A stretch of 64,000 nucleotides of DNA from Acinetobacter nosocomialis NIPH 2119 (GTDB taxonomy: Bacteria; Pseudomonadota; Gammaproteobacteria; Pseudomonadales; Moraxellaceae). The stretch covers positions 2,828,170 through 2,892,169 of the forward strand of contig NZ_KB849239.1 of NCBI RefSeq assembly GCF_000368085.1. Reading direction: 5' to 3'. Shown here in pieces: positions 18,003 to 28,634 of this stretch. The notes beneath the pieces were generated by a model that made no database searches, was not told where the DNA came from, and worked only from the letters and a program-made list of their open reading frames with translations. Every line of letters begins with the position of its first letter. Within the stretch, counting starts at the first letter, position 1. The translations under genes and the position numbers were made by a program.

Positions 18003-19550
18003 TTATGCAGATAATGTAATCAGATTACGACCTTGCATTTCCGCAGGTACAGGAATCTGCATTAGATGAAGGATAGTCGGTGCAACATCTGCAAGTACAC
18101 CACCTTCTGCGATAGTCGCTTGTGTTGGACCAACATAAATAAATGGTACAAGCTCTGTTGTATGTTGTGTATGAACTTGGCCACTTTCGTAGTCCTGCAT
18201 TTGCTCAACATTACCATGGTCAGCAGTAATAAGCATATGACCTTTCTTGGCCATCACAGCTTCGTATACACGACCTAAACATGTATCAACTGCTTCAACC
18301 GCCTTAACCGCGGCATCAAATACGCCTGTATGACCGACCATATCACCATTGGCATAATTCACAACAAGTAAATCGTACTCACCCGAGTTAATTGCCCTAA
18401 CGAGTTCATCAGTTACTTCATAAGCACTCATTTCAGGCTTTAGATCATATGTCGCAACGTTTGGTGATGGAATTAGAATACGCTTCTCACCTGGGTATTC
18501 ATCTTCTCGACCACCACTAAAGAAGAAAGTCACATGCGCATATTTTTCTGTTTCAGCAATACGTAATTGCGTTTTACCAAGAGAAGATAAATATTCACCA
18601 AGTGAGTTTTTCAACTCTTCAGGCATATATGCCACAGGTGCATCAATGCTGGCCTGATAACGTGTCAACATGACAAATTTAGAAAGGTTCGGTACAACTT
18701 TACGCTCAAAACCTGCGAAGTCCTTTTCAACAAACGCACGTGTAATTTCACGAGCACGGTCAGCACGGAAGTTCATGAAAACAACGCTATCGCCATCTTG
18801 AACTTTAGCCACATCACCAATACGAGTTGCTTTCACAAATTCATCATTTTCATTGGCTGCATATGCAAGTTCTAAACCTTCAACAGCAGTATTTGCTGTA
18901 CGAACTGCTTCACCTTCGGTCAATAGGCGGTAAGCCTGTTCTACACGGTTCCAACGATTATCGCGATCCATTGCAAAATAGCGGCCAATCATAGTTGCAA
19001 TACGGCCCTTGCCTTCATATTGAGCAAATAGAGCGTCTAATTTTTCTAGTGAAGATTGTGCACTACGTGGAGGAGTATCACGACCATCAAGGAATGCATG
19101 AAGATAAACTTTTGCACCACGTTTTAATGCGAGTTCACACATCGCCACAATGTGGTCTTCATGTGAGTGAACGCCACCTTCTGAGAGCAAGCCCATAATA
19201 TGAACTGCACCACCAGCAGCTTTGGCTTTTTCAACAGCATCAATTAATACTTCATGTTTGAAAAAGTCGCCAGTACGGATGTCTTTAGTAATACGGGTAA
19301 AATCTTGATACAACACACGTCCAGCGCCAAGATTCATATGGCCAACTTCAGAATTACCCATTTGTCCATCAGGTAGACCTACATCTTCACCAGAACCAGA
19401 AATAAGACTATTTGGATGCTTTGCTTTCATTGCAGTTAAATTCGGGGTTTTTGCTGCAAGAAAAGCATTATCTTCAATCGCTTCACGGTGTCCAACACCA
19501 TCCATAATGACCAGAACGTGAGGGATCTTGCCAGCAGTTGCATCCGTCAT
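18003..19550 (-). CDS. gpmI: 2,3-bisphosphoglycerate-independent phosphoglycerate mutase
   Basis: This Mn-dependent glycolytic/gluconeogenic enzyme interconverts 3- and 2-phosphoglycerate. The 515-residue protein begins with the alkaline-phosphatase-superfamily metal Asp in VIMDGVG. The catalytic Ser67 is in [14 protein letters not shown], and the C-terminal metal site is [10 protein letters not shown]. An in-frame TTG at 19556 would add two residues; the ATG at 19550, behind an AGAGA ribosome-like site, is preferred. It forms a unit with the downstream S41 protease. Confidence 0.96.
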   Translation of the reverse strand: MTDATAGKIPHVLVIMDGVGHREAIEDNAFLAAKTPNLTAMKAKHPNSLISGSGEDVGLPDGQMGNSEVGHMNLGAGRVLYQDFTRITKDIRTGDFFKHEVLIDAVEKAKAAGGAVHIMGLLSEGGVHSHEDHIVAMCELALKRGAKVYLHAFLDGRDTPPRSAQSSLEKLDALFAQYEGKGRIATMIGRYFAMDRDNRWNRVEQAYRLLTEGEAVRTANTAVEGLELAYAANENDEFVKATRIGDVAKVQDGDSVVFMNFRADRAREITRAFVEKDFAGFERKVVPNLSKFVMLTRYQASIDAPVAYMPEELKNSLGEYLSSLGKTQLRIAETEKYAHVTFFFSGGREDEYPGEKRILIPSPNVATYDLKPEMSAYEVTDELVRAINSGEYDLLVVNYANGDMVGHTGVFDAAVKAVEAVDTCLGRVYEAVMAKKGHMLITADHGNVEQMQDYESGQVHTQHTTELVPFIYVGPTQATIAEGGVLADVAPTILHLMQIPVPAEMQGRNLITLSA

Positions 19551-19624
19551 AATCAATTTCTCTTTAGTCTACAATTTCATCGCAATATCTTACCGAATTT
19601 TCGGTGAAGACTCTATTTTTTCCT

Positions 19625-19660
19625 ATGGCTTTCACCAATGCATCTCATTGAGAAAGCCAT
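19625..19660. other. Long hairpin between lptG and gpmI
   Basis: ATGGCTTTC (19625-19633) pairs perfectly with GAAAGCCAT (19652-19660). An inner CAATG/CATTG stem (19636-19640, 19646-19650) extends it. In the minus direction it follows lptG but is succeeded by A-rich sequence, not a T-run, so it is not a standard intrinsic terminator for lptG. It could protect the mRNA 3' end. Confidence 0.55.
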
Positions 19661-19675
19661 TTATATTCTTTCGAA

Positions 19676-20746
19676 TTAGCGAGCACGGTAAAGTAAGTAA
19701 CTACCGGCACCAAACATTAAAATAATAGGTACAAGTACAAACCACGCTGGTGAAGGCGCGTATACCAAACTTGCGTAACCCAAGAAATCTTGTAAGTAAT
19801 AAAAGCCTAAACCAATAAAGAGTGCGATCACCAAACGAAAGCCCATTGACTGTTGACGCAGTGGACCAAAAATAAAAGAACAAGCCACTAATACAAGCGT
19901 AATCAATGAAAATGGAGAAGCAACTTTTTGCCAGAAAGCCAATTGGTAAGTTTTAGGAACTTGGCTATATTCATCCATATAGCGCATAAAACTAATGAGC
20001 TGACTTGGAGATAAGTCTTCAGGGTCTAAAGTCACCATGTGGACATATTTAGGTTGTAGAGCCAATCCTAAAGACTGCTGATCATGATTATTTAGTATCG
20101 AATTACCATCTGTAAGAATGTCTGTCTGGCTGGCTTTTTGCAAAGACCATTGACCGTCTTTAATAAACTTTCCTTGCTCTGCATTAATTACAGACTGCAA
20201 GTGATATTCTTTATCAAAGTCGACAACCTGAATATCTCTTAAGTTTCCTTGCGAGTTCGCATAGTCAATATAAATAAAGCGTTGCCCTTCTCTTGACCAA
20301 TAGCCTTTTACTTCGCCTAGAGCAGCAACTGAACGATGACTTTTGATACTTTGTGCTTTCTCATTGGTATAGGGAACAACCCATTCACTTAACGCAAAAG
20401 ATAAAACAATCAGTAGCAAAGCTGAACGCATTACCCAGCCCACAATACGCCATAAACTGATCCCAACCGAGCGCATCACGATGAGTTCACTGTTGGATGC
20501 TAAAGCGCCCAATCCAATTACCGCACCAATTAAGGCTGAAATAGGCAAAATTTCATATAGATAACGAGGAGCACCCCATAACACATAGATAAAAGCTTGC
20601 CATGCATTATAGTCAGGCTTTAACTCACCCAGTTCACCTAAATAGGTAAACAAGACTTGCAAAACAGATAAGACAATGGTGGTACCAAACATTGCAAGCG
20701 CAGTGGTTTTCGTCACATATTTGGCGACTATTCGACGTGCTAACAT
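19676..20746 (-). CDS. lptG: LPS/LOS export ABC permease LptG
   Basis: LptG forms, with LptF and LptB2, the inner-membrane ABC engine that extracts lipooligosaccharide toward LptC/A/D. The 356-residue YjgP/YjgQ-family protein has three N-terminal and three C-terminal transmembrane helices around a periplasmic beta-jellyroll (about 130-270). It overlaps lptF by one base (TAATG), indicating tight coupling. LptG is distinguished from LptF by order and by the N-terminal segment ending in LGALASNSELIVMRSVGIS. Confidence 0.93.
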   Translation of the reverse strand: MLARRIVAKYVTKTTALAMFGTTIVLSVLQVLFTYLGELGELKPDYNAWQAFIYVLWGAPRYLYEILPISALIGAVIGLGALASNSELIVMRSVGISLWRIVGWVMRSALLLIVLSFALSEWVVPYTNEKAQSIKSHRSVAALGEVKGYWSREGQRFIYIDYANSQGNLRDIQVVDFDKEYHLQSVINAEQGKFIKDGQWSLQKASQTDILTDGNSILNNHDQQSLGLALQPKYVHMVTLDPEDLSPSQLISFMRYMDEYSQVPKTYQLAFWQKVASPFSLITLVLVACSFIFGPLRQQSMGFRLVIALFIGLGFYYLQDFLGYASLVYAPSPAWFVLVPIILMFGAGSYLLYRAR

Positions 20747-21846
20747 TATAATTTCACTCGCTTGATCTGTTTCTTGATTTTCGGCCCTAATTTCTGTTTA
20801 CGAGAAAATAAGGCAGCTGCAATTGCATAAACCAATAAAGCCGCTGGATACGCCCAAATATCGAGCTCACCTTTACTAATACGAGTCTTAATCGCAATCA
20901 TAAGTACAATCAAGCTCGCAAAAATAAAAATAGATGGAATGAGACGATAATAACGACCTTGTCGAGGACTCACCTCAGACAACGCAACCGACATCATGAG
21001 AGCAACAATAATGGTAAACGGACCGAATAAACGCCAACCTAATTCACTTCTAATGACTGGATCATTTGTTTTAGCCAATAGTTTAGAGGTTGGAAGTGCC
21101 TCTACGTCACTACTCTCAAACTTGACGTCTTTATCATTCTCAAGTCTTAAACGATAAGACTGAAACTCTGCTTGCGTATATTTAGGTTGTCCCGGATATA
21201 TTTCATAACGGCGCCCTTGAACCAGATCGACGACATTGGCAGTATCATTGGCAACCTCAACACGTGTTGCCTCTTTGGCCAAAATCATGACATCTGGTTT
21301 GCCTTCTTTGGCAGCCCGCTGGTAAAAGAAAATATCTTTGAGGTTTTTACGGTCTTCCGACAGTGAACCTGCATAAATCGTATAAGGTCCTGAAGAAATA
21401 AACTCTCTTGGTCGAACCAAGTCAAAGCCTGTCCGTACAGCTTGGGTCGTTGTTAATTTTTCAAATTCACGTAGTCCCCACGGCGTCATCCACAGCATAA
21501 GCACAGACTGACAAACCATATAAACCAGTGTCATTGGAATGAGTAAGCGTGCCAATTGATGACGGCTTACCCCGCTACCATTCAAGACAGCCATTTCATG
21601 GTCAACATATAAACGACCAAACACCAACATTAAACCAATAAAAAATCCCAGTGGTAAAATGAGGGTTAAAAATTCAGGTAAACGGTATCCAATGATGCTA
21701 AATAAAATACTTGCATCTAAACGCCCCTGTGCCGCCACACCAAAGTATTTGATCAGACGACCACCCATCATGATTAGGGTCAATAATGCGATGACCACCA
21801 ATGAGGTAGAGACAACTTGCTTGACGAGATAACGCCGAATAATCAA
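20746..21846 (-). CDS. lptF: LPS/LOS export ABC permease LptF
   Basis: LptF is the partner permease of LptG. The 366-residue protein starts MIIRRYLVKQ and shows six hydrophobic helices in a three-plus-three arrangement with a periplasmic domain between. The coupling segment GRLYVDHEMAVLNGSGVSRHQL is typical of this family. The C-terminus is unusually basic. It is transcribed divergently from pepA, as in many proteobacteria; the 143-base gap must hold both promoters. Confidence 0.94.
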   Translation of the reverse strand: MIIRRYLVKQVVSTSLVVIALLTLIMMGGRLIKYFGVAAQGRLDASILFSIIGYRLPEFLTLILPLGFFIGLMLVFGRLYVDHEMAVLNGSGVSRHQLARLLIPMTLVYMVCQSVLMLWMTPWGLREFEKLTTTQAVRTGFDLVRPREFISSGPYTIYAGSLSEDRKNLKDIFFYQRAAKEGKPDVMILAKEATRVEVANDTANVVDLVQGRRYEIYPGQPKYTQAEFQSYRLRLENDKDVKFESSDVEALPTSKLLAKTNDPVIRSELGWRLFGPFTIIVALMMSVALSEVSPRQGRYYRLIPSIFIFASLIVLMIAIKTRISKGELDIWAYPAALLVYAIAAALFSRKQKLGPKIKKQIKRVKL

Positions 21847-21974
21847 ATTAATACTTCCAAAAGGCTAAACGGGACGAACGCTAGTTTACCCGAATGTTAA
21901 AAATATAAAACCGCACATTGCAACGCTATGCTTGAAAGTGTTTCAATGTTTTAATCCAACATAACTTTCTATAG

Positions 21975-23838
<1,864 letters not shown>

Positions 23839-23879
23839 CGCGCTAAAATGTAGATACTGTTGAGCAAAGGAGAACTGTG

Positions 23880-24515
23880 GTGGCATTAAATGTCGGGCAA
23901 GATTTTAAAAAAAGATGGTTAAATGCGCCTGAAGCTGTCCGTCATGCCTATCAACAGGATTTGGCACGTATTTGTGATTTATTAGAGCCTCAGACGCCTA
24001 TTCAACTTTGGGTACTCAATGATGAGAAGGCACAGCTAGAATCACAGCAAAACATTGAACAAGCTTATGCTGACTTAAAAGCAGAGTTAATCGAACAGGC
24101 ACGTATTCGTCGTCAGCTTGCTTTAGAAAAGTCTCTTGCAGATAAGCGCGCAATGGAAGCAGCCTATGCTGCTGAATTACAAGCAGACGAAGTTCGTAAA
24201 TTTAGTGAACAAACTCAAGCTCTACAAGCTTTCCGCAGTCATTTAGAACAAGAAGTTGCTGAACACACTGCGCGTTATCAGAAAAATCCTGAAACACCAG
24301 CAGTGAACTACTCTTCTGGAGTAAAGCTTAGCATTACCGATGATCAAATCTTATCTGAGCTTGAAAGTTTACGTATTCGTTTAGAACTTGAAGCTGAGAG
24401 CTTAATTGAACAGTCTGTTACGGCTTTCCGAGCTAAGCTAAATTCGGCAGCTCAAGAAGAAATTGAATATATTTTAAAAAATTCTAAGTTTTCTGATGAA
24501 AAAATAGAAAAGTAA
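23880..24515 (+). CDS. Uncharacterised coiled-coil protein downstream of holC
   Basis: I do not recognise a named family. The protein has about 211 residues and no signal peptide or membrane segment. It is rich in Glu, Gln, Ala and Leu. A long predicted coiled coil spans about 60-140 and a second helical region about 145-200, with a Pro/Asn/Ser break near 140-150. AAAGGAG at 23866-23872 suggests the GTG at 23880 (seven-base spacing) over the adjacent GTG at 23877. It lies 41 bases after holC and may be co-expressed. Confidence 0.7.
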   Translation: MALNVGQDFKKRWLNAPEAVRHAYQQDLARICDLLEPQTPIQLWVLNDEKAQLESQQNIEQAYADLKAELIEQARIRRQLALEKSLADKRAMEAAYAAELQADEVRKFSEQTQALQAFRSHLEQEVAEHTARYQKNPETPAVNYSSGVKLSITDDQILSELESLRIRLELEAESLIEQSVTAFRAKLNSAAQEEIEYILKNSKFSDEKIEK

Positions 24516-24645
24516 AGTTTATACAACGCTCCTTGTCATAAAAATGACATTTAATTGTCACAAAATAGTCATGCATAATATTCTTTTAGTTCAAATAATT
24601 ATTAGAATAATGCATATGTATTTATGAAAATTAATGAGGGTAAAA

Positions 24646-24864
24646 ATGGACATTCCACATCAGATTTCAATGCAACTTGAGCAGCTTAATCAGGGTGAGC
24701 AATGGACATTTTCAGCACAAGAACTTTATATGAGTCATAACGACTTTAACTCACTTTCAATTTTACTCACACGAGCGTCAGAAAAAGGTGAGTTTTCAAT
24801 TACACGCACCCAGCATAATAAACCATGGGTTGGCACACACTCGGTTACTCTGACCAAACATTAA
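24646..24864 (+). CDS. Small uncharacterised protein (72 residues)
   Basis: The ATG at 24646 is preceded by GAGGG (24636-24640) at five bases, which favours it over the in-frame ATG at 24634. The product is small, soluble and mildly acidic with no cysteine. A helical N-terminus (QISMQLEQL) is followed by mixed alpha/beta content. No domain recognised. It is followed directly by a strong terminator, which supports a real short transcription unit. Confidence 0.65.
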   Translation: MDIPHQISMQLEQLNQGEQWTFSAQELYMSHNDFNSLSILLTRASEKGEFSITRTQHNKPWVGTHSVTLTKH

Positions 24865-24872
24865 TTTCAAAA

Positions 24873-24905
24873 ATAAAAAACCGGAACATATGTCCGGTTT
24901 TTTTA
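24873..24905. terminator. Bidirectional terminator between the 72-residue gene and ribE
   Basis: AAAAACCGGA (24876-24885) pairs with TCCGGTTTTT (24893-24902) around a short A/T loop, with further T on the right and A on the left. Confidence 0.85.
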
Positions 24906-24923
24906 TTTTAGCGATTTAAAAGT

Positions 24924-25583
24924 TTATTTTAAAAAACCATTTTCAGCTAAGAAAGCCATACTAATATTTGACTCGGTTTTTTGTTCAGCAGCTTTATCAC
25001 CCAGTAATAAACGCTCGATATAACGTGCTAATACATCAACTTCAAGGTTAACTTTGCTACCGACTTGCCATGTTCCAATATTGGTACGTTCTGCTGTGTG
25101 TGGAATTAAGTTCAAACTTAAAATATTACCACGCAAATGGTTAATGGTTAAACTAATACCATCTACTGTCACAGAACCTTTCTCTGCTAAGTATTTAGCA
25201 AGTTCTACAGGTGCTGTCACTTCATAATAAATTGAGCGAGCATCTTCACGGACTACGGTAATTTCACCTACACCATCAACATGACCACTTACAATGTGTC
25301 CACCAAAACGGGTTGTCGGCAGCATCGCCTTTTCCACATTGACACGTTGACCCACTTTCCAGTTACCTAAAGTGGTACGGTTTAAACTTTCGCGAGAAAC
25401 ATCAGCTGCGTACCAGTTGTCTCCCCACTCAATAACGGTGAGACAGATCCCATTGGTTGCAATTGAGTCACCTAAATGTACATCCGACATATCCAAATCG
25501 GTTTGAATACGTAAACGCACATCGCCACCTACACTTTGCAGGCTTTCTACTTTACCTAAACTTTCAATAATGCCTGTAAACAT
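24924..25583 (-). CDS. ribE: Riboflavin synthase alpha chain
   Basis: It dismutates two 6,7-dimethyl-8-ribityllumazines to riboflavin. The 219-residue protein starts with the diagnostic MFTGIIE and has two homologous lumazine-binding barrels. The second contains GGHIVSGHVDGVGEI and later GSVTVDGISLTIN. It is the last gene of nrdR-ribD-aamA-ribE, 42 bases downstream of the methylase gene. Enterobacterial nomenclature calls this ribC. Confidence 0.95.
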   Translation of the reverse strand: MFTGIIESLGKVESLQSVGGDVRLRIQTDLDMSDVHLGDSIATNGICLTVIEWGDNWYAADVSRESLNRTTLGNWKVGQRVNVEKAMLPTTRFGGHIVSGHVDGVGEITVVREDARSIYYEVTAPVELAKYLAEKGSVTVDGISLTINHLRGNILSLNLIPHTAERTNIGTWQVGSKVNLEVDVLARYIERLLLGDKAAEQKTESNISMAFLAENGFLK

Positions 25584-25625
25584 GGCTCATTCTCCAAATC
25601 TTTTACACTGCTTAAATTGCAGCGC

Positions 25626-26918
25626 TTACCAAAGTGCGAGCTGCGTACTGTTACCTGAAGTATCTACACCACCTAGCTCGGCAAAGTGGTAAAGCTGGCC
25701 TAACAATTGACGTAACGGCGGCCCTGGTTTGGCATGAGTATCTGTAATCACAATAAACTCAAGCACACGTGCGCGCTCTGACTGACGTTGTTTACTTACG
25801 CGATAACGTGGAACATCTTGAGTCAATAAAGTGACTTTTCCACGCTCCAGATTGGCCATCAGTAAGTCTTTTGGCTCAATATTACCATCGGTGGAATAAC
25901 TGGTCAGAATATAACGCGCATTGATGGTTGAAAGTAATTTTTCATACGCATCTTTTGCATGTTTAGACGAGTTATAAGGACTTGGACGCTCTTTACGCCA
26001 TGCACGGTCAATACCACTCTTATAACCTTTCGTGTCTGGCGGTGGTAGGTCGACTTGATCCCATAACGTCAATGCATTTAAAACGTGGTAGTTACTACTA
26101 TAAGCATGCTGGTTATAAGGTGGGTCAAGATAGGCTACATCTACTTCAAAACCGCTCATCTGATTTGCTAAATGCTGAGCATCTACACACCACATTTCAG
26201 CTGCAGGGCGTTTACGGTCACCAATCTCACAAAAACGGCTCGGTGTGAGCCACAGCAATGATTCAATTCGTTCTAAGGCCGTTTGTGTACGTCCGCCCCA
26301 CCCTTGGTGGAAGCTTTTAAATACACCACTGGTATTACTCACAAAACTTGCCGAATAGAGTAATGGCGCAAGCAAGGCGCTCATTTCTACATCATTAATT
26401 GCGCCTTGTGCCTGCCATGTTGCAATCTGCTGGCGAATCGCATCAATGCGCATACCATTACGACGCTTAAAAAACAAACGGTCACGCGAAGGATCGTATA
26501 CATCATCATTACGAGGGCAAAGGTTATGCGTTACCCAACCTTTAACCTCAGGTAAACGGTTTAAATAATCGATGGCTTTCTGGTAGCCACCAAGCTCTTT
26601 AAACGCGGGTGCATCGACACAAGCTAAAATCGCATGATTTAAAGCATGGCTATAAGGTTCCCAGTCATTTGCAATGACTCGGTAACCATTTTGACGTGCC
26701 AAGCGAGACACCACACCACTACCTGCGAAGAAATCGGCAAAAATCGGAGGATTCTTTTTCTTGCTGTTCAGCGTCCCTGTAATTTCCAGAGCTTCTAAAA
26801 TCAAGTGGAGCAATCGGCGCTTGTTACCCAAGTATGGTACAAGCTGATGAAAAAGATATTCGTCTGTCGTGCGGGCTGCATGACGACGTTTGTGGTAAAC
26901 CGAAGGCTCTGAATTCAT
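25626..26918 (-). CDS. aamA: Orphan DNA (adenine-N6) methyltransferase, AamA type
   Basis: This is a D12-class adenine methylase. FFAGSG (63-68) is the AdoMet-binding motif and DPPY (265-268) the catalytic motif; a target-recognition region lies between. The 430-residue length is larger than Dam. The position inside a riboflavin gene cluster matches the A. baumannii AamA methylase (A1S_0222), which I recall being reported to methylate GAATTC; that specificity is knowledge, not visible here. No restriction endonuclease gene is next to it, so it is an orphan. Its start codon overlaps both the end of ribD (ATGA) and a GAATTC site at 26911-26916. Confidence 0.85.
   Translation of the reverse strand: MNSEPSVYHKRRHAARTTDEYLFHQLVPYLGNKRRLLHLILEALEITGTLNSKKKNPPIFADFFAGSGVVSRLARQNGYRVIANDWEPYSHALNHAILACVDAPAFKELGGYQKAIDYLNRLPEVKGWVTHNLCPRNDDVYDPSRDRLFFKRRNGMRIDAIRQQIATWQAQGAINDVEMSALLAPLLYSASFVSNTSGVFKSFHQGWGGRTQTALERIESLLWLTPSRFCEIGDRKRPAAEMWCVDAQHLANQMSGFEVDVAYLDPPYNQHAYSSNYHVLNALTLWDQVDLPPPDTKGYKSGIDRAWRKERPSPYNSSKHAKDAYEKLLSTINARYILTSYSTDGNIEPKDLLMANLERGKVTLLTQDVPRYRVSKQRQSERARVLEFIVITDTHAKPGPPLRQLLGQLYHFAELGGVDTSGNSTQLALW
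26911..26916. promoter_or_regulatory. GAATTC site overlapping the aamA start codon
   Basis: On the minus strand the gene begins ATGAATTC, so the G of the start codon is the first base of GAATTC. If the enzyme methylates this sequence, its own translation-start region is a substrate. Any regulatory role is speculative. Confidence 0.4.
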
Positions 26919-28000
26919 ACTTTCTCTTGCGTAGGGATTAACCTTAAGCGTATATCTTGATCAAGTTGCATTACATCAAGAAGTTTAAAACGAAGTTGCT
27001 GTGCCATATATTCAAAATCTGCGTTGAACATGGCTATTGCACTTTGCCCCAATAAAGTCGGGGCAACATAACTGATCATTTCATCCACCAAACCTTCTTG
27101 CAAAAAGGCGGTAGACAATGTTGCGCCAGCTTCAACCAGCACATCATAAATTTGGTATTGCTTAGATAAGGCCTGTAATAGTGTTTTTAAAGGCTGAATT
27201 TCTAATTGTATCACGCCTAAGTCAGCAAGTTCCTGACGATATGGCCCCATCACCATGACAGTTTCAGGATTTTCTAAAATTTTAGCAGTGAGCGGTAAAC
27301 GCCCTCTTCGATCTAGAATTACCCGTTTTGGCTGCGCAACCATCTCGATATCAATATTATGGAGTGACCGTACATTAAGCTGACAGTCATCAGCAATCAC
27401 AGTATCAATACCTGTAATCACGGCACCTGAAATCGCACGCCAATGTTGGACATCTTGACGAGCAGCAGAACCAGTAATCCACTTCGACTCACCCGATGCC
27501 ATTGCAGTACGCCCATCTAAACTAGAAGCAACTTTTAAACGCACATATGGCATGCCCGTAGACATCGCTTTTAAAAAGCCTTGATTAAGTTGAGCTGCCA
27601 AATCTTCACAAATCCCGATTTCTACTTCAATACCGGCATTTTTTAAGATCTGAACACCTTTACCTGCAACAAGCGGATTGGGATCGGGACATGCCACCAC
27701 CACTTTTTTAACCTGTGCTTTAACCAATGCTTCAGCACACGGCGGGGTTCGTCCATAATGAGCACACGGCTCAAGCGTCACATAAGCAGTTGCGCCTTGT
27801 GCTTGTTCACCCGCCTGACGCAGCGCAAAAACTTCAGCATGAGGTTGACCAGCTTTCGGATGAAAACCTTCACCAATCACTTGATTGTCTTTGACAATAA
27901 CACAACCGACATTTGGATTTGGTTTTGTCGAATAGAGTCCTCGTTTGGCAAGTTCAATGGCTTGCTGCATCCAGTACTGATCTTGTTTCAACTCAGACAT
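26915..28000 (-). CDS. ribD: Bifunctional riboflavin biosynthesis deaminase/reductase RibD
   Basis: RibD performs deamination and side-chain reduction in riboflavin synthesis. The 361-residue protein has a cytidine-deaminase-like zinc domain with His54-Ala-Glu56, Cys79 and Cys88 in LEPCAHYGRTPPC. A reductase domain follows (about 150-355) with LKVASSLDGRTA and LVEAGATLSTAF. It lies 15 bases after nrdR and overlaps aamA by four bases. Confidence 0.95.
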   Translation of the reverse strand: MSELKQDQYWMQQAIELAKRGLYSTKPNPNVGCVIVKDNQVIGEGFHPKAGQPHAEVFALRQAGEQAQGATAYVTLEPCAHYGRTPPCAEALVKAQVKKVVVACPDPNPLVAGKGVQILKNAGIEVEIGICEDLAAQLNQGFLKAMSTGMPYVRLKVASSLDGRTAMASGESKWITGSAARQDVQHWRAISGAVITGIDTVIADDCQLNVRSLHNIDIEMVAQPKRVILDRRGRLPLTAKILENPETVMVMGPYRQELADLGVIQLEIQPLKTLLQALSKQYQIYDVLVEAGATLSTAFLQEGLVDEMISYVAPTLLGQSAIAMFNADFEYMAQQLRFKLLDVMQLDQDIRLRLIPTQEKV

Positions 28001-28015
28001 ATAAATCTCAAATGA

Positions 28016-28474
28016 TTAGTGTTCACGTTGTTGCATTTGCTCAATTTGACGGCGAAACGCTTCAACATCCTGAAAGTCTTGATAAACCGAAGCAAAACGA
28101 ACATAGGCAACATGATCAAGTGCAAATAAAGATTGCATAACAATTTCACCAATAGTTCTAGACTTAACATCACGCTCACCTAAACGGCGAATCTGCAATT
28201 GAATATCGCTCAGAACCGTTTCGATCTGCTCTTGTGTCACTGGACGCTTTTGTAAAGCATGCATAAGTGAACGACGTAGCTTGGCTTCATCGAACGGTTC
28301 ATTCTTTCCATTCGATTTGATCACACGGGGCATCACCACTTCATAGCTTTCAAAAGTGGTAAAACGTTCACCGCAAACTACACACTCACGACGTCGACGA
28401 ATCTGACAGCCTTCTGCGGCTAGCCGAGAATCGATGACTTTACTATCTGCGGCGTTGCAAAATGGACAATGCAT
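28016..28474 (-). CDS. nrdR: Transcriptional repressor NrdR
   Basis: NrdR represses ribonucleotide reductase genes in response to dATP/ATP. The 152-residue protein has an N-terminal zinc ribbon (Cys3, Cys6, Cys31, Cys34) and an ATP-cone domain (about 49-139). It heads the nrdR-ribD operon, an arrangement common in proteobacteria. Confidence 0.95.
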   Translation of the reverse strand: MHCPFCNAADSKVIDSRLAAEGCQIRRRRECVVCGERFTTFESYEVVMPRVIKSNGKNEPFDEAKLRRSLMHALQKRPVTQEQIETVLSDIQLQIRRLGERDVKSRTIGEIVMQSLFALDHVAYVRFASVYQDFQDVEAFRRQIEQMQQREH

Positions 28475-28553
28475 AGCGGACTTAACAGGGTCAATTACTT
28501 TGACCTAGTGTAGCAAAATTTCTACGCTTACTGAACCAGCATTCTATGAGACA

Positions 28554-28612
28554 AAAAAACAGCCCTGAGCCAGATCAAAGCATCGCTTTGATCACAGCCC
28601 AAGACTGTTTTT
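28554..28612. terminator. Long-stem terminator between amtB and nrdR
   Basis: GATCAAAGC (28573-28581) and GCTTTGATC (28585-28593) form a perfect nine-pair apex with a 3-nt loop. An outer imperfect stem ends in AAAAACAG on the left and CTGTTTTT on the right. On the minus strand it lies just after amtB and before nrdR. Confidence 0.75.
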
Positions 28613-28634
28613 AGTACAGCAAATATATTATGAA

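Noticed and set aside
25626..26918. A restriction-modification system around the adenine methylase
   Set aside because: No endonuclease or specificity gene is adjacent; neighbours are riboflavin genes.
28554..28612. A second Rsm-like RNA in the amtB/nrdR gap
   Set aside because: The hairpin is strong, but it has no repeated GGA loops or GacA box and fits a terminator.
28475..28634. FMN riboswitch for the ribD-ribE operon
   Set aside because: The operon is led by nrdR, and the upstream sequence shows only a terminator-like hairpin and no conserved RFN elements.
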